Assembly: GCA_965216725.1 (NCBI GenBank)
Contig: CBDCGI010000024.1
Coordinates: 45,580-109,579, forward strand
DNA length: 64,000 bases
Source of the DNA: JACZUI01 sp965216725
Lineage (GTDB): Bacteria; Actinomycetota; Acidimicrobiia; Spongiisociales; ZC4RG35
Direction: 5' to 3'
Each line of letters begins with the position of its first letter. Position 1 is the stretch's first letter. Under the pieces are notes generated by a model. It was not told where the DNA came from. It saw only the letters and a list, made by a program, of their open reading frames with translations, and searched no databases. Positions 44,824-52,835 of this stretch are shown in pieces. A program made the position numbers and the translations under genes.

Positions 44824-45918
44824 ATGCACGGACACCTGGTCATCGCCGACATCTCGGGTTACACCCGTTTTCTCACCGAGACCGAGTTGGAGCACTCCAA
44901 CGGCATCCTCAGTGATCTGCTCAACGCGATCATCAGTTCGATCCAGGCTCCGCTTCAGGTCTCCAACATCGAGGGAGACGCGGTGTTCATGTATGGCGTC
45001 GTCCCTGAGGGAATGATCGGTCAGACCGTTGTCGAGAGCGTGGAGTCTCTCTATTACGCCTTCGCGTCGACATTGGAATCGATGGTTTTGAATACCACTT
45101 GCCAATGCAACGCCTGCGCCAACATCCACACCCTCGGACTGAAGATCGTCATGCACTGCGGCGACTTCGTGGTGAGCGAAATCGGCGGACGTGAAACCGT
45201 CACCGGCCCGGCGGTGGTGGCCACCCACCGGTTGTTGAAGAATCAGATACTCGAGTCGACCGGGATCTCGGACTACATGTTCGTCACCCAGGAGTGTGTC
45301 GACGAGCTGGCCTTGGAGCGGATGGTCTCCTCTTGGGTCCCCCACCAAGAGACATACGAGGACGTCGGCGAGGTCGCAGGTTATGTCAATTCCCTGGCGG
45401 ACATTTGGCAGTTCTTGAGAGAGCAGAACCAGGACAAGGTGCTGCAGCGTGACGCCTGGCTCGAGTACAACAATCACATTCCCGCTCCGGTGGCGGTGGT
45501 CTGGGATCACATGATCGACCCGGTGAAACGGAACAAATGGCTAGGCGGCGACGAGACCTTGGTCGAGGGAGTGGAGCGAGGCCGGATCGAGACGGGTGTC
45601 GTGTTCCACTGCGCCCACGGAGACGCGGTCACGGTGATGGCCGTGACCGATGCCAAGCCTCTCGACTACATGACGATTCTGATGACGCCGGAACCGGAGA
45701 TCGCAGTGCGCTACACCGATTATCTGGTGGCGAGCGGCACCGGAACCAGGATCATCAGCTACGTCGCACCGCCTTTCGAACCCGAAACCGGCGACCCTCT
45801 GAGCGACGAAGACCTGGCTATGGCCAAAGAGATGGTGAATGCCGGTTACGAGTACAGCATGGAGAACCTGGTCGAAATGACCAAGGAGTTGGACGAGGTG
45901 CCCTCCGGCGCCGCGTGA
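44824..45918 (+). CDS. DUF2652 (cyclase-like) - SRPBCC protein
   Basis: I chose ATG 44824, since earlier codons read through the terminator. The first ~190 residues match DUF2652, a relative of class III cyclases: LVIADISGYTRFLTETELEH, SNIEGDAVFMYG and KIVMHCGDFVVSEIGGRETV. It keeps the first metal Asp and a GD pair, but the Asn/Arg motif is not evident (GPAVVATHRLL), so activity is doubtful. Residues ~215-340 form an SRPBCC lipid- or ligand-binding domain (IPAPVAVVWDHMIDPVKRNK). The function is unknown; ligand-controlled signalling is a guess. Confidence 0.78.
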   Translation: MHGHLVIADISGYTRFLTETELEHSNGILSDLLNAIISSIQAPLQVSNIEGDAVFMYGVVPEGMIGQTVVESVESLYYAFASTLESMVLNTTCQCNACANIHTLGLKIVMHCGDFVVSEIGGRETVTGPAVVATHRLLKNQILESTGISDYMFVTQECVDELALERMVSSWVPHQETYEDVGEVAGYVNSLADIWQFLREQNQDKVLQRDAWLEYNNHIPAPVAVVWDHMIDPVKRNKWLGGDETLVEGVERGRIETGVVFHCAHGDAVTVMAVTDAKPLDYMTILMTPEPEIAVRYTDYLVASGTGTRIISYVAPPFEPETGDPLSDEDLAMAKEMVNAGYEYSMENLVEMTKELDEVPSGAA

Positions 45919-46009
45919 CCCCGAGTCGCCAACGCTGGGCCAGACCGCTTCGAGACCGCCGAGAAAAGGGACCCACAACGACACCTGACCCTGCGTAGTT
46001 TGAGACGAC

Positions 46010-46867
46010 ATGCAACCTGTGCTGGATAGGCACTCGATCCGTGTCGACGGACGGTCCATCGACTTCGGCGAAGGCCCCGACAACGGCCCGCCACTTGTCT
46101 TTCTCCACGGTTTCCCCGGCGCATGGGACGGATATCGGGCCGTTTATCCCTTGTTGGTGGACGGCTTCCATGTGCTCGCCCCAACCTTGCGTGGAATGGG
46201 GAAGAGCAGTCGTGCTCCGACCTACACGATGTCGGGCTGGATCGACGACGTCGAAGCTTTCATACGCCATGCCTGCAGGCCGCCGGTATACGGCGTCGGC
46301 CACTCGGCGGGAGCATGGTTTGGACTGGCGGCCGCAGCCAGAGCTCCCGAGTTGTTCTCTGGATTCGCTAGCCTCGATCAGCCTCTCGACCCAGAGGACC
46401 ATCTCATCTACCACGAGGGTCGTCAACCGACGATCACCGCCATGGTCGCTGCGATGCGACAGGCGCGCAACGTCGATCATCTCGCGGATTTGTTCGGCGA
46501 ACTCCCGGCCTCCTCAGGGGGAACCTGGGCCGACCATCTGACGGCAGAGGAGATCAGGGAGGAGGCCGAGGAGATGAAGGAGCATGACCCCGAAATCTTG
46601 GGCGCCTGGGCAGACAGGAGCCTCGAAGAGTTCATCCTGGTGCCCGAACTTCAAGTCTGGCCCGGCGGGTACCGGGGTCCAGTCATGTTCATCGACGGAG
46701 ACCCGGAGGCAGGGTCAATGGTCACCCCGCGAGCGGCCCACTACAACATGGCGAAATACCCTTGGGCCTCGCAAGTCCGTTTCGAGGGGCGAGATCACAG
46801 CCTCGGGCTCTACACCGACCCGGCACCTGTGGTCGACGAGATCCGACGCTTCTTCGCCGACGTCTGA
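46010..46867 (+). CDS. Alpha/beta-fold hydrolase
   Basis: Typical elements appear: VFLHGFPGAWDGYRAVYPLL (oxyanion-hole loop HGFPG), the nucleophile elbow YGVGHSAGAW (Ser in G-H-S-A-G), a cap region rich in Glu, an acid in MFIDGDPEAG and the catalytic His near FEGRDHSLGLY. These residues would support hydrolysis of an ester, epoxide or halide; epoxide-hydrolase-like Tyr residues of the cap are not clear. It is cytoplasmic, between the DUF2652 gene and the sugar locus. Confidence 0.85.
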   Translation: MQPVLDRHSIRVDGRSIDFGEGPDNGPPLVFLHGFPGAWDGYRAVYPLLVDGFHVLAPTLRGMGKSSRAPTYTMSGWIDDVEAFIRHACRPPVYGVGHSAGAWFGLAAAARAPELFSGFASLDQPLDPEDHLIYHEGRQPTITAMVAAMRQARNVDHLADLFGELPASSGGTWADHLTAEEIREEAEEMKEHDPEILGAWADRSLEEFILVPELQVWPGGYRGPVMFIDGDPEAGSMVTPRAAHYNMAKYPWASQVRFEGRDHSLGLYTDPAPVVDEIRRFFADV

Positions 46868-46919
46868 CAACGGCGACGGAGAACACTCGCCCAGCCGCCG
46901 CCCTGCTAGAACAACGCCC

Positions 46920-47706
46920 ATGCGTCTCCCCGGCAAGTCTGTTGTCATCACTGGAGCCACCGGCATTGCCGGGGCTTGGGGCGGAAAAGATGGTCCACGA
47001 AGGCGCCTCAGTCTTCGTCATCGACCGGGACAGAGACCAATGCAAGGCTCTCGCCAAACGTCTCGGAGTGTCCTGGGCCGTCGCCGACCTCACTGATGAG
47101 AAGGAAACGGAGGCCGCCTTCCGGAATGCCGCCGAAACGTTGGACAGAATCGACGGACTGTTTGCCGTCGCCGGTGCCAGTGGCCGACAGTTCGGTGACG
47201 GTCCCGCCCACGAGACGCCTTTGGAAGGCTGGGACAAGACACTCGAGATCAATGGCCGGCCAGCCTTTCTCGCCGCTCGAGAGGCGGTGCGGGTAATGGC
47301 TGCCCAGGAGCCAGACTCGTCTGGATCTCGAGGCTCCATCGTGATCGTCAGCAGTGTTCTCGCCGAACACCCCGTCCCGTCTCTGTTCGCCACCCATGCC
47401 TACGCGGCCGCCAAAGGCGCCACCAACGCCCTCACCCGAACCATGGCCGCGTATTACGCCCCGAGCCTGATCCGGGTCAATGCCATCGCTGCCGGTCTGG
47501 TGCGGACGCCCATGTCCGAGCGTGCCGCCACCGATCCGCCGACAGCGGCTTACGCCGAGAAGAAGCAACCTCTCGCCGGCGGATTCCTCGACCCTGCGGA
47601 CATCGCCAATACGGCAGCCTTCCTCATCTCGGACGACGCGAGCCGGGTCACGGGTCAGGTGATAGAGGTCGACGGCGGCTGGGGTGTCACCGAGGTCGGC
47701 CCTTGA
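46920..47706 (+). pseudogene. Short-chain dehydrogenase/reductase gene interrupted by one frameshift
   Basis: The ATG at 46920 starts a good SDR N-terminus (MRLPGKSVVITGATGIAG), but the frame then fails. Removing one G from the GGGG run at 46971-46974 restores GIAGLGAEKMVHEGASVFVI, a normal Rossmann segment. The rest is intact: NAG-like motif VAGASG, catalytic Ser (VSS), YAAAK for Tyr/Lys, and the C-terminal DGGWGVT. So the gene is either recently broken or the sequence has one extra base. It starts the sugar catabolic locus and its stop overlaps the aldolase start by four bases, which favours a working gene. Confidence 0.8.
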
Positions 47707-48305
47707 GACCGACCCTCCCGCAACCCATCCTGGACGAAAGGATCATTCCCGTCGCCCGCGGGCTCGACGCCGATAGCGCCCCCGACCTCGCTGCAGCGCT
47801 GCTGGACGGTGGGATCAGCGTCATCGAGATCACGATCGAAGGAAAAGGCGGATTGGACGCGATCCGGTCGCTCCGGGACTCGAAGCTGCTCGTCGGCGCA
47901 GGGACTGTCACTTCAGTCGACAAAGCCGAGGCCGCGGTGGAGGCGGGGGCCCGTTTTCTGGTCTCTCCCCACACCGACCGGCAGCTCATCGAATGGTCGG
48001 TGGACTCGAGTGTGACGCTCATCCCGGGCGGGATGACTCCAACCGAAATCATGAACGCCTGGAGCTTTCAGGTTCCGGCGGTGAAGGTCTTCCCCGCATC
48101 CATCGGGGGTCCCGGGCTGATCAGATCCTTGCTGGCTCCTTACCCCGGGCTGGCGCTCATCCCCACAGGTGGCATCGACGGCGAATCTGCCTCGAGCTAC
48201 CTGATGGCAGGCGCAGTAGCCGTGGGTATCGGCGGTTGGCTGACCAAGCACCAGGACATGGGGATCGTCACGGAGCGAGCTGCGCAGCTTCGCCAAGTTG
48301 TCTAG
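47703..48305 (+). CDS. KDPG/KHG-type class I aldolase with altered substrate site
   Basis: The fold matches 2-keto-3-deoxy-6-phosphogluconate aldolase (Eda): IPVARG, ISVIEITIEGKGG, LVGAGTVTSVD and the Schiff-base Lys in AVKVFPAS. The proton-shuttle Glu (EIT) is present, but the Arg that binds the substrate carboxylate in Eda (usually L-R-T) reads I-E-G here, so a different 2-keto-3-deoxy acid is likely. The TTG start overlaps the SDR stop. It probably gives pyruvate plus an aldehyde from the sugar of this locus. Confidence 0.85.
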   Translation: MRPTLPQPILDERIIPVARGLDADSAPDLAAALLDGGISVIEITIEGKGGLDAIRSLRDSKLLVGAGTVTSVDKAEAAVEAGARFLVSPHTDRQLIEWSVDSSVTLIPGGMTPTEIMNAWSFQVPAVKVFPASIGGPGLIRSLLAPYPGLALIPTGGIDGESASSYLMAGAVAVGIGGWLTKHQDMGIVTERAAQLRQVV

Positions 48306-48308
48306 ACA
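48297..48308. promoter_or_regulatory. Partial copy of the GTTGTCTAGACAAC box before the DeoC-type gene
   Basis: GTTGTCTAGACA spans the stop codon of the aldolase gene, 29 bases before the DeoC start. It shares 12 of 14 bases with the perfect palindrome at 63640-63653. Because it overlaps coding sequence it may be chance. Confidence 0.35.
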
Positions 48309-48337
48309 TTTGTGGGCCGAGCGGGCAAACTCGGCGC

Positions 48338-49042
48338 ATGGAATCCGTATCTCTCACCGCCCGCGACCTCACTTACGCCCAGGTGGCGGGCACCATCGAC
48401 CATTCCCTTCTAAAGCCGACGCTCACCATCGACGACATTGAGGCCGGCTGCCGGCTCGCCGCCGAGTACGAGGTGGCATCGGTGTGTGTCCGACCCGCTG
48501 ATGTGGCACTGGCGAAGAAGCAGCTGGAGGGCACCGCGGTTGCCGTAGGCACGGTGGTTGCCTTTCCCCACGGCGACTCCACAACAAGCATCAAGGCAGA
48601 AGAGGCCCGGCGTGCAATGGCCGACGGAGCGACCGAGCTCGACATGGTGCTCAACATCGGCTGGCTTCTCTCGGGTCGAGATGAGGATGTACAGGCGGAC
48701 ATCGCCGCGGTGGTCGACGTGGCAAGCAACGACGCCATCGTCAAAGTCATCTTTGAGAACGCCTACCTCGATGAGCAGCAGAAGATCAGGGCCTGCCAGC
48801 TCAGCGAGGCTGCCGGCGCTCACTACGTGAAAACGTCGACCGGCTACGCCCCCACCGGAGCGACTATCGAGGATTTGCGCCTGATGCGGGCCAACGTTGG
48901 GCCGCACGTGAAGGTCAAGGCGGCCCACGGTGTACGGACCCTCGACGCACTATTGGCCGTGATCGAAGCCGGAGCGGACCGTTGTGGCGCCACCGCGACC
49001 GCGGCAATGCTCGACGACTACCGGGAGCGAGTCAAGGTCTGA
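48338..49042 (+). CDS. DeoC-type aldolase with changed phosphate-binding loop
   Basis: I chose ATG 48338. The DeoC fold is clear: IDHSLLKPTLTIDDI, ELDMVLNIG (catalytic Asp), HYVKTSTGYAPTGAT (Schiff-base Lys) and VKVKAAHGVRTLDA with the second Lys. However the usual G-G of AAGGVR reads AHGVR, and the phosphate-binding RIGTSSG near the C-terminus reads RCGATAT. Deoxyribose 5-phosphate may therefore not be the real substrate. It ends 11 bases inside the convergent ROK kinase gene. Confidence 0.85.
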   Translation: MESVSLTARDLTYAQVAGTIDHSLLKPTLTIDDIEAGCRLAAEYEVASVCVRPADVALAKKQLEGTAVAVGTVVAFPHGDSTTSIKAEEARRAMADGATELDMVLNIGWLLSGRDEDVQADIAAVVDVASNDAIVKVIFENAYLDEQQKIRACQLSEAAGAHYVKTSTGYAPTGATIEDLRLMRANVGPHVKVKAAHGVRTLDALLAVIEAGADRCGATATAAMLDDYRERVKV

Positions 49043-49928
49043 GCACCCCGGCAAGCGCCGCTCCCACGGCCCCCGAGAACCGCCCGAATCTCGCCGGCAC
49101 GATCTCGATCTGATCGGTCGGTACCAGAGTGACTCTGGACCTGACTGCCTCCCTTATCGGACCAAGCACCTGATCTCCGGCCTCGGCGATGCCACCGCCA
49201 ACCACAATTCGGTCTGGCCCGAGCACCGTAACCACGTTCGCCAGACCTATCCCGAGGTATCCGGCAACCCGAGCCACGGCTTCGACGCTCCCTGACTCGC
49301 CGGCTGCTGCAGACTCGAAGACCTCTTCGACCGTCGTCTTGCCCGCCATCTCCGTCAAGGCGTCGGCCCTCGCCATCACTTCGACGCAGCCCCGGTTGCC
49401 GCATCCGCACTCCGGACCATCGGGGACGATCGTCTGATGGCCGAGCTCGCCGGCGACGCCGAAGGCACCCCTGTGGAGTTTGCCGTCGATCATGATCCCG
49501 CCACCAACCCCGGTCCCCAGAGTGACACACACCACCGTGTTGTGGCCTCTCCCCGATCCGAGGATTCCTTCCGCCACGGCAAATGCGCGGGCGTCGTTGA
49601 TCATCGTCGTCGACACGCCAAGAGCCTGGGCAACTCGATCCCGCAGCGGGAACCCATGCCAGTCACCCGGCAAGTTGGGAAACAGCAACACCTGGCCCGT
49701 CTCGGTGTCGAAGTGACCGGGAACGCCAAGTCCCAAGGTGTCGATGGAGGCTGTCGTCATGGCCTCTCGGCCCACTTCGATGAGATTGGACGTCACCCCT
49801 TCAGGGCCGTCAGCCGCTTCGGTGTCCACCGACGTGGTCAGGATCACATCGAAATCGTCGTCTTCTTGGCTCAAGACGGCGACCTTGATATTGGTCCCGC
49901 CGAGATCCAGGCCGAGATGCCGGCTCAT
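49032..49928 (-). CDS. ROK-family sugar kinase
   Basis: The N-terminal phosphate loop LGLDLGGTNIKVAVL, the sugar-binding INDARAFAVAEG (catalytic Asp in N-D) and the zinc motif GELGHQTIVPDG then CGCGNRGCVEV are all intact, so this is an active-type ROK kinase of the glucokinase/N-acetylhexosamine kinase group rather than a ROK repressor (no N-terminal HTH). It would phosphorylate the imported hexose or hexosamine. It is translated with the GntR gene (4-base overlap). Confidence 0.9.
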   Translation of the reverse strand: MSRHLGLDLGGTNIKVAVLSQEDDDFDVILTTSVDTEAADGPEGVTSNLIEVGREAMTTASIDTLGLGVPGHFDTETGQVLLFPNLPGDWHGFPLRDRVAQALGVSTTMINDARAFAVAEGILGSGRGHNTVVCVTLGTGVGGGIMIDGKLHRGAFGVAGELGHQTIVPDGPECGCGNRGCVEVMARADALTEMAGKTTVEEVFESAAAGESGSVEAVARVAGYLGIGLANVVTVLGPDRIVVGGGIAEAGDQVLGPIREAVRSRVTLVPTDQIEIVPARFGRFSGAVGAALAGVLRP

Positions 49929-50626
49929 CGGCGATCGCGGAGGACGGCTCGAAACGAGTACCGGGATGCGGCGTATGCAGTCTCGGTGCGCTCCAGCGGC
50001 ACTCCGCCCTGGTCGTAGATGGTGCGCAACTCCGTTAGCACGATCCCGCTGGTCGACAGCGACAACAGGCTCTGCTGCCGCTTGGTGGCCTTGTGCGCCG
50101 AAACGACGGCGTGAGATTCGGTGGGGACCCGACCGAGGACCCGAAAGGCAGCGTGTAGTGATCCGGTGGCGAATCCTTCCGCGAGCTGACGTGCAAGCAC
50201 ACCGGGCATCACGACACGCTCGATGGCCATCGGCTCCGAGTCAGCGAGGCGAAGCCGCTCCAGAACCCATGCAGTTCCATCGGCGGCAAGGCTCAGCTCC
50301 TTCCGCTCCTCCGCGGTAGGCACAACCTCACCCCATTCCAGTGTCTTGGAAGAGGCGGTCATGCCCCTCATGCGCATCGACTCGGAGAAGGACAGTGGAG
50401 ATCCCAGATCCCGGGGTATCAGGGGCGACTTGACGAAGGTTCCGGCTCCTCGACGGCGTTCGACGGTGCCGTCGGATGCAACGACCTGCATTGCCTGGCG
50501 GGCGGTCATGCGGCTGACGCCGAACATCTCGCATAACTCTGCGTCTGAAGGCAGCCGATCACCGGGCGAGGCCTCGGCAACGAGTCCCCGGACGTAGTCG
50601 GCTATCTGCTCGTACATGGTCGACAT
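49925..50626 (-). CDS. HutC-subfamily GntR transcription regulator
   Basis: The N-terminal winged helix has LPSDAELCEMFGVSRMTARQ and GTVERRRGAGTFV, the GntR signature. The C-terminal ~150 residues are a UTRA ligand-binding domain (ERLRLADSEPMAIERVVMPG, TELRTIYDQGGVPLERTETA), which places it in the HutC subfamily with NagR and DasR. The palindrome six bases before its start is the probable operator, so it likely represses both itself with the ROK kinase and the divergent SIS gene. Effectors of this subfamily are often amino-sugar phosphates. Confidence 0.92.
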   Translation of the reverse strand: MSTMYEQIADYVRGLVAEASPGDRLPSDAELCEMFGVSRMTARQAMQVVASDGTVERRRGAGTFVKSPLIPRDLGSPLSFSESMRMRGMTASSKTLEWGEVVPTAEERKELSLAADGTAWVLERLRLADSEPMAIERVVMPGVLARQLAEGFATGSLHAAFRVLGRVPTESHAVVSAHKATKRQQSLLSLSTSGIVLTELRTIYDQGGVPLERTETAYAASRYSFRAVLRDRR

Positions 50627-50632
50627 CTGCCA

Positions 50633-50652
50633 CCAAATGTATATACATTTGG
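50633..50652. promoter_or_regulatory. Perfect 20-bp palindromic operator of the GntR regulator
   Basis: CCAAATGTATATACATTTGG is its own reverse complement. Its core GTATATAC fits the HutC consensus GT-N-TA-N-AC. It fills the 32-base space between the divergent GntR (start 50626) and SIS (start 50659) genes, so binding would block both promoters. Confidence 0.8.
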
Positions 50653-50658
50653 ATCTCC

Positions 50659-51483
50659 GTGCTCTCCGAAGAACGAACTAGCTCAGGCCGTTGGATCGCC
50701 GCGGCCCGCGAACTGCTCGACCACATCGAGTCCACACAGATGGCAAACATCGACCGGGCGGCACAGTGGAGCGCCGATGCGATCGCGGCTGGGGGCATGG
50801 TCCATCTGTTCGGAGCGGGCCACTCCCGCATACCAGTGGAGGAGATGTTCCCCCGCTACGGATCGTTCCCTGGGTTCCACCCCATGGTCGAATTGTCGAT
50901 GACCTTCCATACTCAGATTGTCGGCGCCAACAGCCAGCCCGCAGCCATGCACATCGAGAGGGTCGAGGGCCTGGCGGAGGTCATCCTGAGTGGCTTCGAG
51001 TTCGGAGCGCACGACGTGATGATCGTCTTCAGCGCCTCGGGTCGATCCGCAGTCCCCTTGGAGATGGCGATCGGCGCCAGCGAACGCGGGCTGCGTGTTG
51101 TCGGGGTCACCTCGAAGCAGGAGAGCATGGCTGTCGAACCCGCCCATGCATCAGGCATGCGTCTGCTCGATGTAGCCGATCTGGTGATCGACATCGGGAC
51201 GCCTCCCGGAGATGCTCTGATAACCCTCGACGGCCTGGAGTCCCCGGTGGGGCCCGGGTCCACTCTGGCCAACGTCGCCGTGGTGAATGAGATCAAGGTG
51301 AGAACCGCCGAGCTGTTGGTGGAACGTGATGCCATGCTGCCAGTGCTCACCGCCGCCTCACTGGTAGGCGCCCAAATGTCCCGTGAGCTGTTCCAACGTG
51401 CATATGCCGAACACGGTCGTCGTCTCGCCCGCAACCTCAGCAAGCCGCTTGAAAGCGACCACCCTTCTTCCGCCGATCTTTGA
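50659..51483 (+). CDS. SIS-domain phosphosugar isomerase/lyase-like protein
   Basis: The first strand and loop GGMVHLFGAGHSRIPVEEMF and the second Ser-rich loop VMIVFSASGRSAVPLEMAIG form the phosphosugar-binding SIS site. The sequence GAGHSR resembles the UPF0309 group found in actinobacterial sugar operons. Possible activities are ketose/aldose isomerisation, or release of a side group as in MurQ. It starts at GTG 50659 just after the operator and probably heads the operon with the ROK repressor and ABC importer. Confidence 0.83.
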   Translation: MLSEERTSSGRWIAAARELLDHIESTQMANIDRAAQWSADAIAAGGMVHLFGAGHSRIPVEEMFPRYGSFPGFHPMVELSMTFHTQIVGANSQPAAMHIERVEGLAEVILSGFEFGAHDVMIVFSASGRSAVPLEMAIGASERGLRVVGVTSKQESMAVEPAHASGMRLLDVADLVIDIGTPPGDALITLDGLESPVGPGSTLANVAVVNEIKVRTAELLVERDAMLPVLTAASLVGAQMSRELFQRAYAEHGRRLARNLSKPLESDHPSSADL

Positions 51484-51555
51484 GCTATACATATGCACAA
51501 GTTGGCTACTTATGCACTTGACGCATACAAAAGTTTCTGGCATGGTGGCAAAACT
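51484..51555 (+). promoter_or_regulatory. AT-rich leader with TATGCAC repeats before the ROK repressor gene
   Basis: This 72-base space has TATGCAC at ~51492 and ~51512, with TTGACG a few bases on, and an A/T content above the neighbours. An open frame with ATG 51493 runs through it, but lacks a ribosome binding site, so I treat it as leader or promoter. GGTGG at its end serves the GTG at 51556. Confidence 0.35.
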
Positions 51556-52755
51556 GTGGCGAGATCAGACACCAGCCCTGAGACCGGAATCGACTCCGCG
51601 GGTCACCTCTTGTCCATGATCCGCTCCGGTGAGGCCACTACCCGAGGCCAACTGGTGGAGGCCAGCGGACTCGCACGATCAACAGTCGCCCAGAGAGTCG
51701 ACGCCCTACTCGCCTCCGGCCTGGTGATCGAAGCAGGCGAAGCAGAATCCACCGGCGGGCGCCGGCCCACTGTCCTCGGGTTCAACAAAGACGCCGGTGT
51801 GATCTTCTCCGCCGACCTGGGAGCGACACACTCCAGGATCGCCGTGACCGATCTCGACGCAGAGACTCTCGCCGAGACTACCGCCGACATCGACATCAAC
51901 CTCGGTCCCGACGAAGTACTCACCTGGCTCGAGGAGTCACTCGAAAAGCTGCTGGCTGATACCGGCCGGCCGATGTCAGATCTTCGAGGCATCGGAGTTG
52001 GCCTTCCCGGACCCGTCGATTTCGACCGTGGTGTGGCCGTTCACCCACCGATCATGGCCGGGTGGCACGAGTATCCGGTCGCCGAGCGGCTTCGCTCACA
52101 CTTTTCGGTGCCCGTGCTCATAGACAACGACGTCAACATCATGGCCCTCGGTGAACAGTGGGTCATGACGCCCCAAGTGGACGACTTCGTCTACTTGAAA
52201 GTCGGCACCGGCATCGGCTCCGGCTTGATCCTCTCCGGTCAGATTCATCGTGGCGCCCACGGCGCCGCGGGTGACATAGGGCATGTCCAAGCCACTTCCG
52301 AGGACGTCTTGTGTCGGTGCGGCAACTACGGGTGTCTCGAAGCAGCCGCAGGTGGAGCCGCCCTGGCCGACGCCCTCTCTGACAAGCATGAAGGGGTCAC
52401 CGGGAGCCGAGACGTCGTCGACCTGGTGACAGGAGGAGACAAAGAGGCGATAGCGGCGGTACGGGAATCAGGACGGCTGATCGGACAAGTGCTGGCAACA
52501 ACCGTGAACCTCCTCAACCCGGCGCTGATCATCATCGGCGGAGACCTGGCTGCGGCCGAGCAACAGCTTCTCGCCGGCATCCGCGAGGTCGTCTACCAAC
52601 GCTCGACGACTCTCTCCACGACAGATCTGCAGATACGAACTTCAAAGCTTGGCGACCGGGCAGGAGTCACCGGTGCCGCAGCAATGGTCATCGACTGGCT
52701 GCTGCGACCCTCGGAGATCGAGTCCGCCCTGGTTACCAACGGAGGATCCGGATGA
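51556..52755 (+). CDS. ROK-family transcriptional repressor
   Basis: I chose GTG 51556 (GGTGG seven bases before). Residues ~12-60 form a MarR-like winged helix (TTRGQLVEASGLARSTVAQR, then LLASGLVIEAG), followed by a ROK domain with FSADLGATHSRIAVTD, PVLIDNDVNIMALGE and CRCGNYGCLEA. ROK repressors such as NagC or XylR respond to sugar ligands. It is in the importer operon and may set a second layer of control with the GntR regulator. The catalytic Asp (DND) is present, though kinase activity is not expected. Confidence 0.9.
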   Translation: MARSDTSPETGIDSAGHLLSMIRSGEATTRGQLVEASGLARSTVAQRVDALLASGLVIEAGEAESTGGRRPTVLGFNKDAGVIFSADLGATHSRIAVTDLDAETLAETTADIDINLGPDEVLTWLEESLEKLLADTGRPMSDLRGIGVGLPGPVDFDRGVAVHPPIMAGWHEYPVAERLRSHFSVPVLIDNDVNIMALGEQWVMTPQVDDFVYLKVGTGIGSGLILSGQIHRGAHGAAGDIGHVQATSEDVLCRCGNYGCLEAAAGGAALADALSDKHEGVTGSRDVVDLVTGGDKEAIAAVRESGRLIGQVLATTVNLLNPALIIIGGDLAAAEQQLLAGIREVVYQRSTTLSTTDLQIRTSKLGDRAGVTGAAAMVIDWLLRPSEIESALVTNGGSG

Positions 52756-52799
52756 ACAAACCGGGATTTCAAAGGTCCTCGAGACGGAATGGCAGGCAG

Positions 52800-52813
52800 G
52801 CCGCACGTGCGGC
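52800..52813. promoter_or_regulatory. 14-bp palindrome in the leader of the binding-protein gene
   Basis: GCCGCACGTGCGGC is a perfect palindrome 23 bases before the substrate-binding-protein start. Candidates are an operator of the ROK repressor or a leader hairpin. Only the symmetry supports it. Confidence 0.4.
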
Positions 52814-52835
52814 AAGTGAAAGAAAAGGAGAAGAC

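Noticed and set aside
51493..51555. N-terminal extension of the ROK repressor from ATG 51493
   Set aside because: There is no ribosome binding site before it and the sequence looks like promoter; GTG 51556 has GGTGG at correct spacing.
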